Below, piece after piece: positions 28,784 to 37,136 of a stretch of DNA of 64,000 nucleotides; position 1 is the stretch's first letter, and the number at the start of each line of letters is the position of its first letter. Position numbers and translations under genes: made by a program. This DNA comes from JBBIPA01 sp963775935 (GTDB taxonomy: Bacteria > Chloroflexota > Dehalococcoidia > GIF9 > UBA5629), in the NCBI GenBank assembly GCA_963775935.1, contig CAVZKR010000008.1, positions 219,087 to 283,086 on the forward strand. The letters are read 5' to 3'. The notes below the pieces were generated by a model that did not search any database, had not been told where the DNA came from, and saw nothing but the letters and a program-made list of their open reading frames with translations.

Positions 28784-29505
28784 ATTAATTCTGCCAATGT
28801 TGTTTTCTGTATTTTGAATAAGTGCTTTATTCCTTTTTCTGCGAGGACAAGCAATGAATCAATGTTAGACCGAGAAAATGGCTTACCTTCAGCAGTGCCC
28901 TGAATTTCTACGAATTCACCTTTATCGGTCATCACCACATTAAAGTCAACCGATGCTGAGAAGTCCTCCTGATAGCAAAGATCAAGAAGTTCCTCCCTGT
29001 CGACAAGACCAACACTGGTCGCAGCCACCGCAGTTTTTAAAGGAATCGATGATATGACACCTCGGCTTTTTAAACGGTACATTGCTTCATACAAAGCTAT
29101 ATAGCCACCTGTAATGGCTGCAGTTCTTGTGCCACCATCTGCCTGTAATACATCACAATCCACAATAAACGTTCTCTCTCCCAAAGCAGCCAGATTAGTA
29201 ACAGCTCGCAAACTACGGCCAATGAGACGTTGTATCTCTTGGCTCCTCCCAGCTGTCCTATCAGTTTGACCTGCACGTGGTGTGCGAATATGAGTAGATC
29301 GCGGAAGCATTGCATATTCAGCAGTAACCCAACCACTCCCTCCACCCTTAAGGAAAGCAGGTACTCTATCCTCAATGGTCACAGCACAGAGTATTCGTGT
29401 ATTCCCAAGCTCTATTAAGGCAGAGCCTTCGGCAAAAGCCTGGTAGCCTAAAGTAATACGCAGTGGGCGCAGCTCGTCACCCACACGACCATCAATTCTT
29501 TTCAT
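28780..29505 (-). CDS. rph: Ribonuclease PH
   Basis: A phosphorolytic 3'-exonuclease that trims tRNA 3' ends. 241 residues with signatures RTPRAGQTDRTAGRSQEIQRL (split across two blocks), DCDVLQADGGTRTAAITG and VNVVMT-like FNVVMTDKGEFVEIQGTAE. Full length, without the C-terminal truncation known in some laboratory strains. Convergent and overlapping with proA. Confidence 0.97.
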   Translation of the reverse strand: MKRIDGRVGDELRPLRITLGYQAFAEGSALIELGNTRILCAVTIEDRVPAFLKGGGSGWVTAEYAMLPRSTHIRTPRAGQTDRTAGRSQEIQRLIGRSLRAVTNLAALGERTFIVDCDVLQADGGTRTAAITGGYIALYEAMYRLKSRGVISSIPLKTAVAATSVGLVDREELLDLCYQEDFSASVDFNVVMTDKGEFVEIQGTAEGKPFSRSNIDSLLVLAEKGIKHLFKIQKTTLAELI

Positions 29506-29603
29506 CAGAAAACTTCCTCTCTATGTGGGAAAAAGTATAACACTGATTCGACTCACCAAACAATATTCAATCTTATATATTGAATACAAAATAAGTATTG
29601 AAC

Positions 29604-29632
29604 TTGACAGCCTAACTTGATTTCGGTTAAAT
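29604..29632 (+). promoter_or_regulatory. Promoter of the NEW3/ABC exporter operon
   Basis: TTGACA (29604-29609), 17-nt spacer, TTAAAT (29627-29632), about 65 nt before the ribosome site of the NEW3 gene. Confidence 0.65.
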
Positions 29633-29704
29633 TATTATCCACTAATTGAAGACCGCTATCATGCCAGGTCTAAAATAAGATTCATGTCCAACGGAGGCTG
29701 TTTA

Positions 29705-30631
29705 ATGAAAACCCTGAAGAGAATTGGTTATGTGTTTTGTCTTCTCCTGCTTCTCACTATCGCTATTGGATTGGTGACTCCACTAGCTGTACATGCAGTC
29801 CCAAAAACCTCAACCAGTCTTATTAATCCATTCACTGCGGAACAAGCTACTGGAGAACAAGTCACATTCAAAACCAAATATCCAGCATTAAGTGCTACAG
29901 CAGGTTCCAGCTATGAATTCGAAATCGAAGTATCCTATGCCGGTGGCGAGAAACCACGTGTCTTTGACCTGCGTGCTACCGTTCCTAGTGGCTTCGTTTC
30001 TCAAATTACGCGAAGCTATGGTAGCGGGGCTAATATAGCGGCTGTTCAACTCGACCCTTCCACGTCATATCCTGAATCTCTCAAGATTGTTGTGGCGCCT
30101 TATTATTGGCTATCCCCAATGCCAGGAGACTATAAAGTAATTGTAGAAGCGGCTTCTGGAACCGTTACGGGCAGCATTGAGCTTAAAGCCGTAGTTACTG
30201 CGAAAAATGAACTTAAGCTGGAGACACCTGAAGGCTTACTCAATACCAATGTCACCGTCGGTAAAGACAACTTCTTCACCTACAAAGTCAAAAATACCGG
30301 CACAGCGACTTTGGACAAGATAAACTTCACTCAAAGTGTGAGGGGCGGGCCTTCGGGATGGAGTGTCACTTTTGATCCGAAAACCATTGACTCGCTGCCA
30401 GTAGGTGCTGAGCGAGACGTACAGGTCAATATCAAACCTCCTGAAAAGAGTATAGCAGGTGACTATCAGATCAATATACAAGCGAGAACCGAAGCAAATA
30501 ACGCCTCTGATAACTTGGATATCCGCGTTACCGTTCTCACCCCAACTGTGTGGGGATGGGTCGGTGTTGCCGTTGTAGTTCTTGTTGTGATCGGACTGAT
30601 TGCCATGTTCTGGCGCTTAGGCAGACGATAA
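29705..30631 (+). CDS. Secreted membrane-anchored NEW3-domain protein
   Basis: 308 residues: an N-terminal signal sequence ending near AVHAVPK, two immunoglobulin-like beta domains, and a NEW3 (alpha-galactosidase-NPCBM-associated) domain around residues 170-270. A C-terminal membrane helix (GVAVVVLVVIGLIAMFW) with an arginine tail ends the protein. ATG 29705 has GGAGG 7 nt upstream. It is followed 5 nt later by an ABC ATPase and permease. Such trios are common in Chloroflexota and archaea; the exterior protein may be a substrate-recognition or scaffold part of the exporter. Confidence 0.82.
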   Translation: MKTLKRIGYVFCLLLLLTIAIGLVTPLAVHAVPKTSTSLINPFTAEQATGEQVTFKTKYPALSATAGSSYEFEIEVSYAGGEKPRVFDLRATVPSGFVSQITRSYGSGANIAAVQLDPSTSYPESLKIVVAPYYWLSPMPGDYKVIVEAASGTVTGSIELKAVVTAKNELKLETPEGLLNTNVTVGKDNFFTYKVKNTGTATLDKINFTQSVRGGPSGWSVTFDPKTIDSLPVGAERDVQVNIKPPEKSIAGDYQINIQARTEANNASDNLDIRVTVLTPTVWGWVGVAVVVLVVIGLIAMFWRLGRR

Positions 30632-30636
30632 TAATC

Positions 30637-31575
30637 ATGGACCAGCAAGCTGTTATTGAAATAAAAAATCTCACCAAGGCTTATGGCAATTTCATTGCCG
30701 TTGATAAGCTTAATTTGTGCATTGATGAAGGAGAAATCTTCGGCTTCCTGGGGCCGAACGGTGCCGGTAAAACTACCACCATACTGATGCTTCTCGGACT
30801 CACCGAGCCCACATCAGGTAGTGCCCAGGTATGTGGATTTAATCCCACGAGGGAACCACTTAAAGTTAAACGCATCGTTGGCTATCTCCCGGAAAAGGTA
30901 GGGTTTTACGAAGACCTGACCGCAAAGCAAAATCTGGAATATACTGCTCATCTCAACGGAATACATTGGGATCAGATTTCAAAGAAAATTACTGAGGCTC
31001 TGGAACTAGTTGGACTCTCTGAGGTAATAAATAAAGAAGTCGGGCAATTTTCACATGGCATGAAACAACGATTAGGCATTGCTGACGTTATGCTCAAGGA
31101 TCCCAAAGTAATTATCTTTGATGAGCCTACCTCCGGAATAGACCCTAAAGGTACTGATGAGATTCTTCATTTGATCTCTAGCATGGCTAAGAGAAAAATA
31201 ACAGCTATAATATCATCCCATCAACTGCATCACGTACAGAAAATTTGCTCCAAAGTCGGGATACTGGCCAAAGGGCGGTTGGTAGCTGAAGGTCCGATTG
31301 AACTTCTAGGCAGAGAGACAATTGCCGGTGGTCAATTCCAAATAGAAGTCCAGGCATCACCAATAACTGAAAAACTATTAACGGCATTAAAGAAGATTAA
31401 AGGTGTAACCAAAATAGAGAAACCTCAGGATACGATACTACTCATTACTTGTGAGCAAGACCTGAGGTCGCAGGTATCTAAAATAATCGTAGAACACGAT
31501 AGTATGCTCACTGGAATGAAGATTGAAGAATATGGACTGGAAGAAATATACTTGAAATATTTTCGGGAGTCTTAA
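30637..31575 (+). CDS. ABC transporter ATP-binding protein
   Basis: 312 residues: Walker A GPNGAGKTT, signature FSHGMKQRLGIA (SHGMK in place of LSGGQ, usual for the CcmA/NatA-type subfamily), Walker B KVIIFDEPTSG, and a C-terminal regulatory extension. ATG 30637 follows the NEW3 gene closely. It powers the permease that starts 2 nt downstream; cargo unknown. Confidence 0.93.
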   Translation: MDQQAVIEIKNLTKAYGNFIAVDKLNLCIDEGEIFGFLGPNGAGKTTTILMLLGLTEPTSGSAQVCGFNPTREPLKVKRIVGYLPEKVGFYEDLTAKQNLEYTAHLNGIHWDQISKKITEALELVGLSEVINKEVGQFSHGMKQRLGIADVMLKDPKVIIFDEPTSGIDPKGTDEILHLISSMAKRKITAIISSHQLHHVQKICSKVGILAKGRLVAEGPIELLGRETIAGGQFQIEVQASPITEKLLTALKKIKGVTKIEKPQDTILLITCEQDLRSQVSKIIVEHDSMLTGMKIEEYGLEEIYLKYFRES

Positions 31576-31577
31576 CT

Positions 31578-32528
31578 ATGTCAGGATTAACCGCAGTTTT
31601 TTGGAAAGAATTAGCTGACAATTTCTCCAGCAAGCGCTTTATCATTCTTTTCCTCCTGATTTATTTAGCTGGTATAGCTACTATCTACGTAGCAGCTCAG
31701 AATATTAGAAGTGGAGTTACTGAAACTACCGAATTCGTTTTCCTCAGGCTCTTTATTGTTTCTGGAGAAAACCTACCATTTTCCTTTCCCTTCTTCTTGT
31801 CTCTCTTTATCCCTATAGTCGGCATAGCATTAGGGTTCGATTCCATTAATAGCGAGCGAGTCAGTGGCAACCTTAGCCGGGTCTTGTCTCAGCCTGTATA
31901 CCGAGATTCTGTAGTAAACGGAAAATTCCTGGCAGGAATTTTTACCTTAGCTGCGTTAATAGTTAGCATAGTCGTTGTTGTCGGCGGTCTGGGCTTACGC
32001 ATGATCGGGGTGCCTCCTGGCGCAGAAGAATTGCTTCGGCTCTTTGCGTTCATTTTTTTAAGTATAGTTTACGGAGCTTTTTGGATGGCACTGGCTATCC
32101 TCTTCTCTATCCTTTTTAAACGAACGGCGACATCTGCTTTAGCTTCCATAGCTTTATGGATTTTCCTGTTTTTTTTCTTATCGATGATCGCTAAGTACAT
32201 TGCCGATGCAATAGTACCTATCGACCAGAACTCTACCATTGAATTACTGACAAAGAATGACTCTATCTTTCGTATGATAAGTCGTATATCTCCCGGTACA
32301 CTCTACGGAGAAACAGTTCAGGTTTTACTTATGCCAGAGCTAGGTAATCCCAGTTCAACGCTAGTACTGATAAGCATTTATACTGCTGGTTTAAGTTTGG
32401 GCAGTTTATCACTAGATCAAAGCCTCACCATTGTCTGGCCTCAATTTGTTAGTCTTATTGCATTGACTGCGCTATGCTTTGCTATTTCTTACATCAAATT
32501 TATGCGCGAAGAGATACGGTCAACCTGA
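31578..32528 (+). CDS. ABC-2 type transporter permease
   Basis: 316 residues with six predicted membrane segments and the ABC-2 pattern: a large outside loop after helix 1, then SINSERVSGNLSRVLSQPVYRDSVVNGKFLAG as the coupling segment (broken by no gap). It pairs with the upstream ATPase as a NosY/NatB-like exporter. Confidence 0.88.
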   Translation: MSGLTAVFWKELADNFSSKRFIILFLLIYLAGIATIYVAAQNIRSGVTETTEFVFLRLFIVSGENLPFSFPFFLSLFIPIVGIALGFDSINSERVSGNLSRVLSQPVYRDSVVNGKFLAGIFTLAALIVSIVVVVGGLGLRMIGVPPGAEELLRLFAFIFLSIVYGAFWMALAILFSILFKRTATSALASIALWIFLFFFLSMIAKYIADAIVPIDQNSTIELLTKNDSIFRMISRISPGTLYGETVQVLLMPELGNPSSTLVLISIYTAGLSLGSLSLDQSLTIVWPQFVSLIALTALCFAISYIKFMREEIRST

Positions 32529-32747
32529 TTCACGCCTTATTTTTTTGTTCTAACCGTATCATAAATACCGAATCCCTAAATCCATCTTAGTATAGAATCT
32601 AAAAGCACCGTGTGCTTGGTAGTTGGTCTATTCCATCTATCCTCACGAATAAAAGATGGTAACTTTATTGCATATCCCATACCCATTGATTAGCCCATGA
32701 AATAAGTTATAAAATATGAGATATAGAAGATATTAAAGAGTCATAGC

Positions 32748-33116
32748 ATGGCACAAACGCTCCAATGTAATAAATGTGGTACCCAGAACAAACTGGGTTC
32801 GCATTTTTGTACTGCTTGTGGGGAGAAATTCCTTTACCAATGCCCGCAATGCAGCACCAACGTCGAACCTGGAGATGAGTATTGTTCTCACTGTTCAGCG
32901 AGGCTAAATTGGGGAACGGCGATGGAACAGCAGGCAGATATTACTTTTGAACAAGCGCAGTTAACCAAAACTGAGCAACAGGAAATAAAAAGACACGAAA
33001 CCAAACAAAAGGGAACGCCTCAACAAAAAGGTATCAGTCCCTGGCTTATTGCCCTGATTGTTACCGTGGTCTTAATAATAGCCGTATTTATTATTGATAA
33101 AGTGATAGAACTCTGA
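32748..33116 (+). CDS. Double zinc-ribbon membrane protein
   Basis: 122 residues. Four CxxC pairs (Cys7/10, 21/24, 32/35, 46/49) make two zinc ribbons, followed by a charged glutamine/lysine linker and a C-terminal membrane helix (about 96-117). Predicted to face the cytoplasm with the ribbons; function unknown. Preceded by 219 nt in which I see no gene. Confidence 0.8.
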   Translation: MAQTLQCNKCGTQNKLGSHFCTACGEKFLYQCPQCSTNVEPGDEYCSHCSARLNWGTAMEQQADITFEQAQLTKTEQQEIKRHETKQKGTPQQKGISPWLIALIVTVVLIIAVFIIDKVIEL

Positions 33117-33170
33117 TATTATGCTAACTCCACATATAAGATTAATGACGCTTACAAGGAGGTGTAGGTA

Positions 33171-33491
33171 ATGGGTATCGAGTGGTTGCGCGACCTCGTC
33201 ATTTGTATCCTGGGGATAATCTCCATCATAGTCCTTATCTTTATCGCAATCTTAGCTAGTTCTTTTTATCGAAGAAGCCAATCGCTGATAACTAGTTTGG
33301 ATTTATTATGCCAGCGAGCGAGCTCCGTATTGGATAATCTGGAAACTACTTCTGAAAGTATGCGGGGCATTATGTCCGACGTTCAAAAGGCGTTAGTTAG
33401 TCCCGTAGCTCAGATAGTCGCTGTTGTTCAGGGTGTACGACAGGGGATGAACCTGGTCAGTAAATTCTTTAAGAAAGAGGAGGAAGAATAA
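33171..33491 (+). CDS. DUF948-like membrane protein
   Basis: 106 residues: an N-terminal membrane helix (about 8-31), then an amphipathic helical region with a VLDNLETTSESMRGIMSDV repeat-like pattern typical of DUF948 proteins. AAGGAGGTG ribosome site. It ends 1 nt before the YtxH gene, a usual pairing for envelope or stress-linked proteins. Confidence 0.75.
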   Translation: MGIEWLRDLVICILGIISIIVLIFIAILASSFYRRSQSLITSLDLLCQRASSVLDNLETTSESMRGIMSDVQKALVSPVAQIVAVVQGVRQGMNLVSKFFKKEEEE

Positions 33492-33492
33492 A

Positions 33493-33714
33493 ATGAGTAA
33501 TCAAGATGCTTCCAGTTTTCTTACCGGGCTTCTTATTGGAACAGTTCTCGGGGTAGCGATTGGTTTTCTTTACGCTCCAAAGTCCGGTAAAGAGACCAGG
33601 GAATTGCTGAAAGAAAAGGCAGTAGTAGCGAAGCAGAAAGCAGTTGAAGTCAGCAAAAAAGTCAAGCAAACTGCAGAGGAAGCCCTTAAAAAAGTACAAG
33701 CTGCTTCTGAATAG
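33493..33714 (+). CDS. YtxH-like protein
   Basis: 73 residues: a glycine-rich N-terminal membrane helix (FLTGLLIGTVLGVAIGFLYAP) followed by SGKETRE and a lysine/alanine-rich amphipathic helix. This is the YtxH/gas-vesicle-GvpP-like family, in tandem with the DUF948 gene. Role unknown. Confidence 0.85.
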   Translation: MSNQDASSFLTGLLIGTVLGVAIGFLYAPKSGKETRELLKEKAVVAKQKAVEVSKKVKQTAEEALKKVQAASE

Positions 33715-33844
33715 ATCGTTAGAATATAAGAATATCCTCCAGCCTGCCTGTATCGCAGGTACAAAGTAATTGGGTATGCTCCTGATGATGGAGGGTAGGC
33801 TTGCCTGCTCTATTTAATTTAATTTAACAACAATATCTTTTACC

Positions 33845-34507
33845 ATGGATGTTATTGAAGCGATTACCACGAGACACACTGTAAGAGCTTTCAAACAAAT
33901 ACCTGTTTCCAAAGAGCTTCTTGAGGAACTGTTAACAATAGCTATACGCGCTCCATCCTGGGCAAACACTCAAACATGGGAATTCGCTATAGTTGGTGGC
34001 GACGTCATAGAAGAATTGAAACGGATTTTTGTGGCGAAGGTTTTAGCTCAGGATGAAAGATCCCCCGATATTTCCCGCCCTGATTGGCCATCTCTCTATA
34101 GTGAACGAAGCAAAGAAAACGGCCTCAGGCTTTATCAGCTTCTCGGTATAACCACAGGAAATCGAGAGGAGCATATGGATTGGCTAACCCAAATGTATAG
34201 CTTCTTCGGCGCACCTAATTGTATTATCGTCTACACTGACAAAGGATTGAGCGAGTGGGCATTATTCAATATTGGTCTTATGGTACAAACTATTACTCTG
34301 GCAGCCTTGAAATATGGATTGGGAACAGCTATCCTTGCTGCTCCAGTGAGTTTTCCTGATGAAGCGAGAAGTATCTTAAATATTCCTCGGTCAAAACAAT
34401 TGGTAATCTCAATTGCCATCGGTTATCCGAACTTAAGTGACAAAGTAAACGAATTCCGCAGTAATCGCGTACCCTTGAACTCAATTGCTACATGGCACGG
34501 TTTATAG
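33845..34507 (+). CDS. Nitroreductase family flavoprotein
   Basis: 220 residues with the FMN-binding opening (ITTRHTVRAFKQIPVS, RAPSWANTQTWEFAIV) and the late segment LAALKYGLGTAILAAP. It binds FMN and uses NAD(P)H; the substrate cannot be told. It stands alone. A weak inverted repeat (CCTGC/GCAGG) lies upstream after the YtxH gene. Confidence 0.85.
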   Translation: MDVIEAITTRHTVRAFKQIPVSKELLEELLTIAIRAPSWANTQTWEFAIVGGDVIEELKRIFVAKVLAQDERSPDISRPDWPSLYSERSKENGLRLYQLLGITTGNREEHMDWLTQMYSFFGAPNCIIVYTDKGLSEWALFNIGLMVQTITLAALKYGLGTAILAAPVSFPDEARSILNIPRSKQLVISIAIGYPNLSDKVNEFRSNRVPLNSIATWHGL

Positions 34508-34551
34508 AAGATTCGCCAGTCTTCGAAAATATATAAGCATAGGAGAATGGA

Positions 34552-35643
34552 ATGCGACTATTAGCCATGGACATTGGCGGATATACTCAAGATATTCTGC
34601 TGTTCGATAGCTCACAACCAATCGAGAATTGCTTTAAAATGGTCATGCCCTCACCAACCACCATGCTGGCAAAAAAGATTAAGGCAGCTACAAAAGCAAA
34701 ACATCCCATCTTCTTAAGGGGAGTTAACATGGGTGGTGGTCCCTCTAAAAAAGCGCTGGAGAACCATCTACTGTATGGTAGCAAAGCATATGCTACTGTT
34801 GGAGCCGCCACAAGCTTCGATGATGACGTCGACCAGGTTGCCAAATTAGGGGTAACCATTATTCCTGATAATGAGAAACCCTCTATCAAGAACTTAGAGA
34901 TTTTCGAGACAAGTGACCTCGATCTTGCCAGAATAGAAAGGGTTCTGGAAGCATTTGGTATTGAAACCGACTTTGATGGTATCGCTGTTGCCGTGTTTGA
35001 TCATGGAGTAGCTCCGCCAGGAATGAGCGATCGTAAATTCCGTTTTCAACACCTTCAGCAAGTAGTGAGCACCAAAAAGGAACTCATTGCATTCGCTTAT
35101 CTTGCTCCTGAAATCCCCCCTTTTATGACCAGAATGAGAGCGGTAGCACAGAATGTAAAGAAACGTATCCCCTTTTTAACCATGGATACACCTGTAGCCG
35201 CTGCCCTAGGGTCGCTGGAAGATAAAGAGGTCTCCAGACATTACCGCAAGATCGTAATGAATGTAGGCAACTTCCATACGCTGGCATTTCACCTTCAAGG
35301 CGATACTATTCTGGGCTTTTTCGAGCATCACACCCGCAAACTCACTACAACGAAAACGGGAAAGTTGCTCACCAGATTTGTAAGAGGTGAACTCAGCAAT
35401 GAAGAGGTATTCGACAATGATGGGCATGGTTGCCTTGTTATAGAAGCTAAACAAAAAGTTCCTTTTATCTCTGTTACCGGACCCAGGCGAGCCTTAATGT
35501 CCGGCTCAAAGCTCAAGCCCTACTTTGCCACTCCTTATGGTGACATGATGCTTACTGGTTGTTTCGGCTTGGTACGCGCCTTTGCCCTGCGGGTCGAGAA
35601 ATGGCGTGAAGAAATAGATAGTTCCCTCATCAACCCCAGATAA
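34552..35643 (+). CDS. DUF1786 family protein
   Basis: 363 residues. The start MRLLAMDIGGYTQDILLFD resembles the phosphate-1 motif of the actin/sugar-kinase (ASKHA) fold, and MGGGPSKKALE and VVMNVGNFHTLAF are further glycine-rich blocks. It matches the DUF1786 proteins sometimes labelled as pyruvate-formate-lyase-activating-enzyme-like, for which I know no proven activity. The last gene before the tRNA-Gly island; AGGAGAATGG site upstream. Confidence 0.75.
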   Translation: MRLLAMDIGGYTQDILLFDSSQPIENCFKMVMPSPTTMLAKKIKAATKAKHPIFLRGVNMGGGPSKKALENHLLYGSKAYATVGAATSFDDDVDQVAKLGVTIIPDNEKPSIKNLEIFETSDLDLARIERVLEAFGIETDFDGIAVAVFDHGVAPPGMSDRKFRFQHLQQVVSTKKELIAFAYLAPEIPPFMTRMRAVAQNVKKRIPFLTMDTPVAAALGSLEDKEVSRHYRKIVMNVGNFHTLAFHLQGDTILGFFEHHTRKLTTTKTGKLLTRFVRGELSNEEVFDNDGHGCLVIEAKQKVPFISVTGPRRALMSGSKLKPYFATPYGDMMLTGCFGLVRAFALRVEKWREEIDSSLINPR

Positions 35644-35748
35644 GAAATCCAACCGTTCGCAAATCAGAAAATACCTTTAGGCTCGACAGGATTTGTCCTC
35701 TCTCCCCTGGTATTATAGAGATGGAGTGAATGGAACATATACAATCCT

Positions 35749-35777
35749 TTGACGAGACGGTGCTTTTGGGCTAAAAT
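35749..35777 (+). promoter_or_regulatory. Promoter of tRNA-Gly
   Basis: TTGACG (35749-35754), 17-nt spacer, TAAAAT (35772-35777), 13 nt before the tRNA 5' end. Confidence 0.75.
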
Positions 35778-35790
35778 GAACGTGATTCTT

Positions 35791-35865
35791 GCGGGAGTAA
35801 CTCAGTGGTAGAGTTCCTGCCTTCCAAGCAGGCTGTCGCGGGTTCGAATCCCGTCTCCCGCTCCA
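35791..35865 (+). tRNA. tRNA-Gly(TCC), CCA encoded; island insertion site
   Basis: Acceptor GCGGGAG/CTCCCGC, anticodon loop CTTCCAA giving TCC, T-arm GCGGG-TTCGAAT-CCCGT, discriminator T, then CCA. Its 3' half is the left copy of the island's direct repeat, so integration left the gene intact. Confidence 0.95.
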
Positions 35866-35866
35866 T
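35817..35866 (+). repeat. attL: left 50-bp direct repeat of the island
   Basis: The 3' two-thirds of tRNA-Gly from the anticodon stem to CCAT. It is repeated at 42960-43009 with one mismatch (AAT versus AAC in the T loop/stem). Confidence 0.9.
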
Positions 35867-35886
35867 AGATTCAAAATTAGATTAGA

Positions 35887-35909
35887 GCCCGCCTGAAAGC
35901 GGGTTTTTT
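35887..35909 (+). terminator. Rho-independent terminator of tRNA-Gly
   Basis: Stem CCCGC/GCGGG with a 6-nt loop, followed by six T residues (35904-35909). Confidence 0.85.
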
Positions 35910-35923
35910 GTTTGCTAACGACC

Positions 35924-35985
35924 CACTGCCTTGTCCGGCAAAAATATCACACCAGGCTCACACCAATATCACACTTTGGTCACAG
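35924..35985 (+). repeat. Integrase arm-type region, copy 1
   Basis: Contains several ATATCACAC/TCACA-like words between the tRNA terminator and the recombinase gene. A diverged copy lies at 43124-43185. These are plausible arm-binding sites of the recombinase. Confidence 0.5.
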
Positions 35986-36026
35986 TGCGTCACGCTTTTT
36001 TGACCACAGTGCAAGGAGCAAGGAAA

Positions 36027-37068
36027 ATGGTAGTGACTCGAAAAAATTGGCGGTGGGAAGAATTGACCAAGGAATCGTTTGAACTGACTGAGCTTGCCAA
36101 AGAATATGAGCTTTACAATCGAACGGAGGGTAAAAGCCCGAAGACTATCGATTGGTACAACCTGTCTTTGAAGCAATTCCGCCGATTCCTTATGGAGAGC
36201 GAGCAATCGACAAAGCTGGCTGAGCTTGACGAGAGACATGTTCGTGAGTTCATCCTATATCTCCAGGAAAAGAAGAGATGGCAAGATCAATCCCCATATA
36301 CCTGAGCAAAAGGAAAGACTGGCGACGATAAGCATCCAGACATATATTCGTGGATTAAGGGCTTTCTTTAATTGGCTGTATAAGCAGCATTACACCAGCG
36401 AGAATAGGTTAGCCAATCTGAAACCGCCCAAAGCACAGCACAAACTTGCTCAGATATTAACCGAAGAAGAGATGAAGACAATTTTCTCCTGCCTTGACCT
36501 CAACACTACTGCCGGATGCAGAGACTATGCTATTTTGTTGATTTTCCTTGATACTGGATTGCGTTGCAGTGAGCTAGCAAATCTGAAGCTCAATGATGTA
36601 AATGTCGATGGTGGCCATCTGAAAGTCATGGGCAAAGGTGGAAAGGAAAGAATCGTTCCCTTTGGCGTCGTTGCTCAAAGAGCTTTATTGCGCTATCTGT
36701 CGCACTTTAGAACCTCACCGCTTTCCCCAATCACTGATAACTTCTTCCTGACTCTGGAAGGACTGCCATTGACCAGAAACAGCGTGAAGATGCTTTTTCA
36801 ACGTTTAGCCGTGAAATGCGGAATCAAAAGGCTTCATCCCCATCTCTGCCGTCATACCTTTGCTACAAACTATCTGATTAATGGTGGCGACGTATTTACG
36901 TTACAGCAGATATTAGGACACACTTCACTTGAGATGGTTCGCAGATATGTGAGTCTGGCTTCTGCTCACGTTACCGTACAGCATAGGAAGTTTTCGCCGA
37001 TGGACAAGATAAACTTAAGTGCTATGAGATTGTTTAAGAAAAATGGTATTCAAAAATTCGCTACATGA
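36027..37068 (+). pseudogene. Tyrosine recombinase/integrase (XerD-like), one frameshift
   Basis: ATG 36027 (MVVTRKNWRWEEL, after AAGGA sites) opens the N-terminal SAM-like domain. The frame is lost near 36284-36300, where one extra base follows KKRWQD. The catalytic domain continues in the next frame with all active residues: Arg in TGLRCSEL, Lys in GKGGKERIVP, HLCRH, LGH, and the tyrosine in VRRYVSL. Removing one base gives a full 346-residue enzyme. It belongs to the island it borders and probably once catalysed its insertion into tRNA-Gly. Confidence 0.85.
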
Positions 37069-37136
37069 AGTTACAGCTTTGAACAGTTGCAACTCATGAA
37101 CATTATCTCACTATTGAGTTTTGCATAATGAAATGA

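Noticed and set aside
33715..33810. Terminator after the YtxH gene
   Set aside because: An inverted repeat exists but without a T-run.
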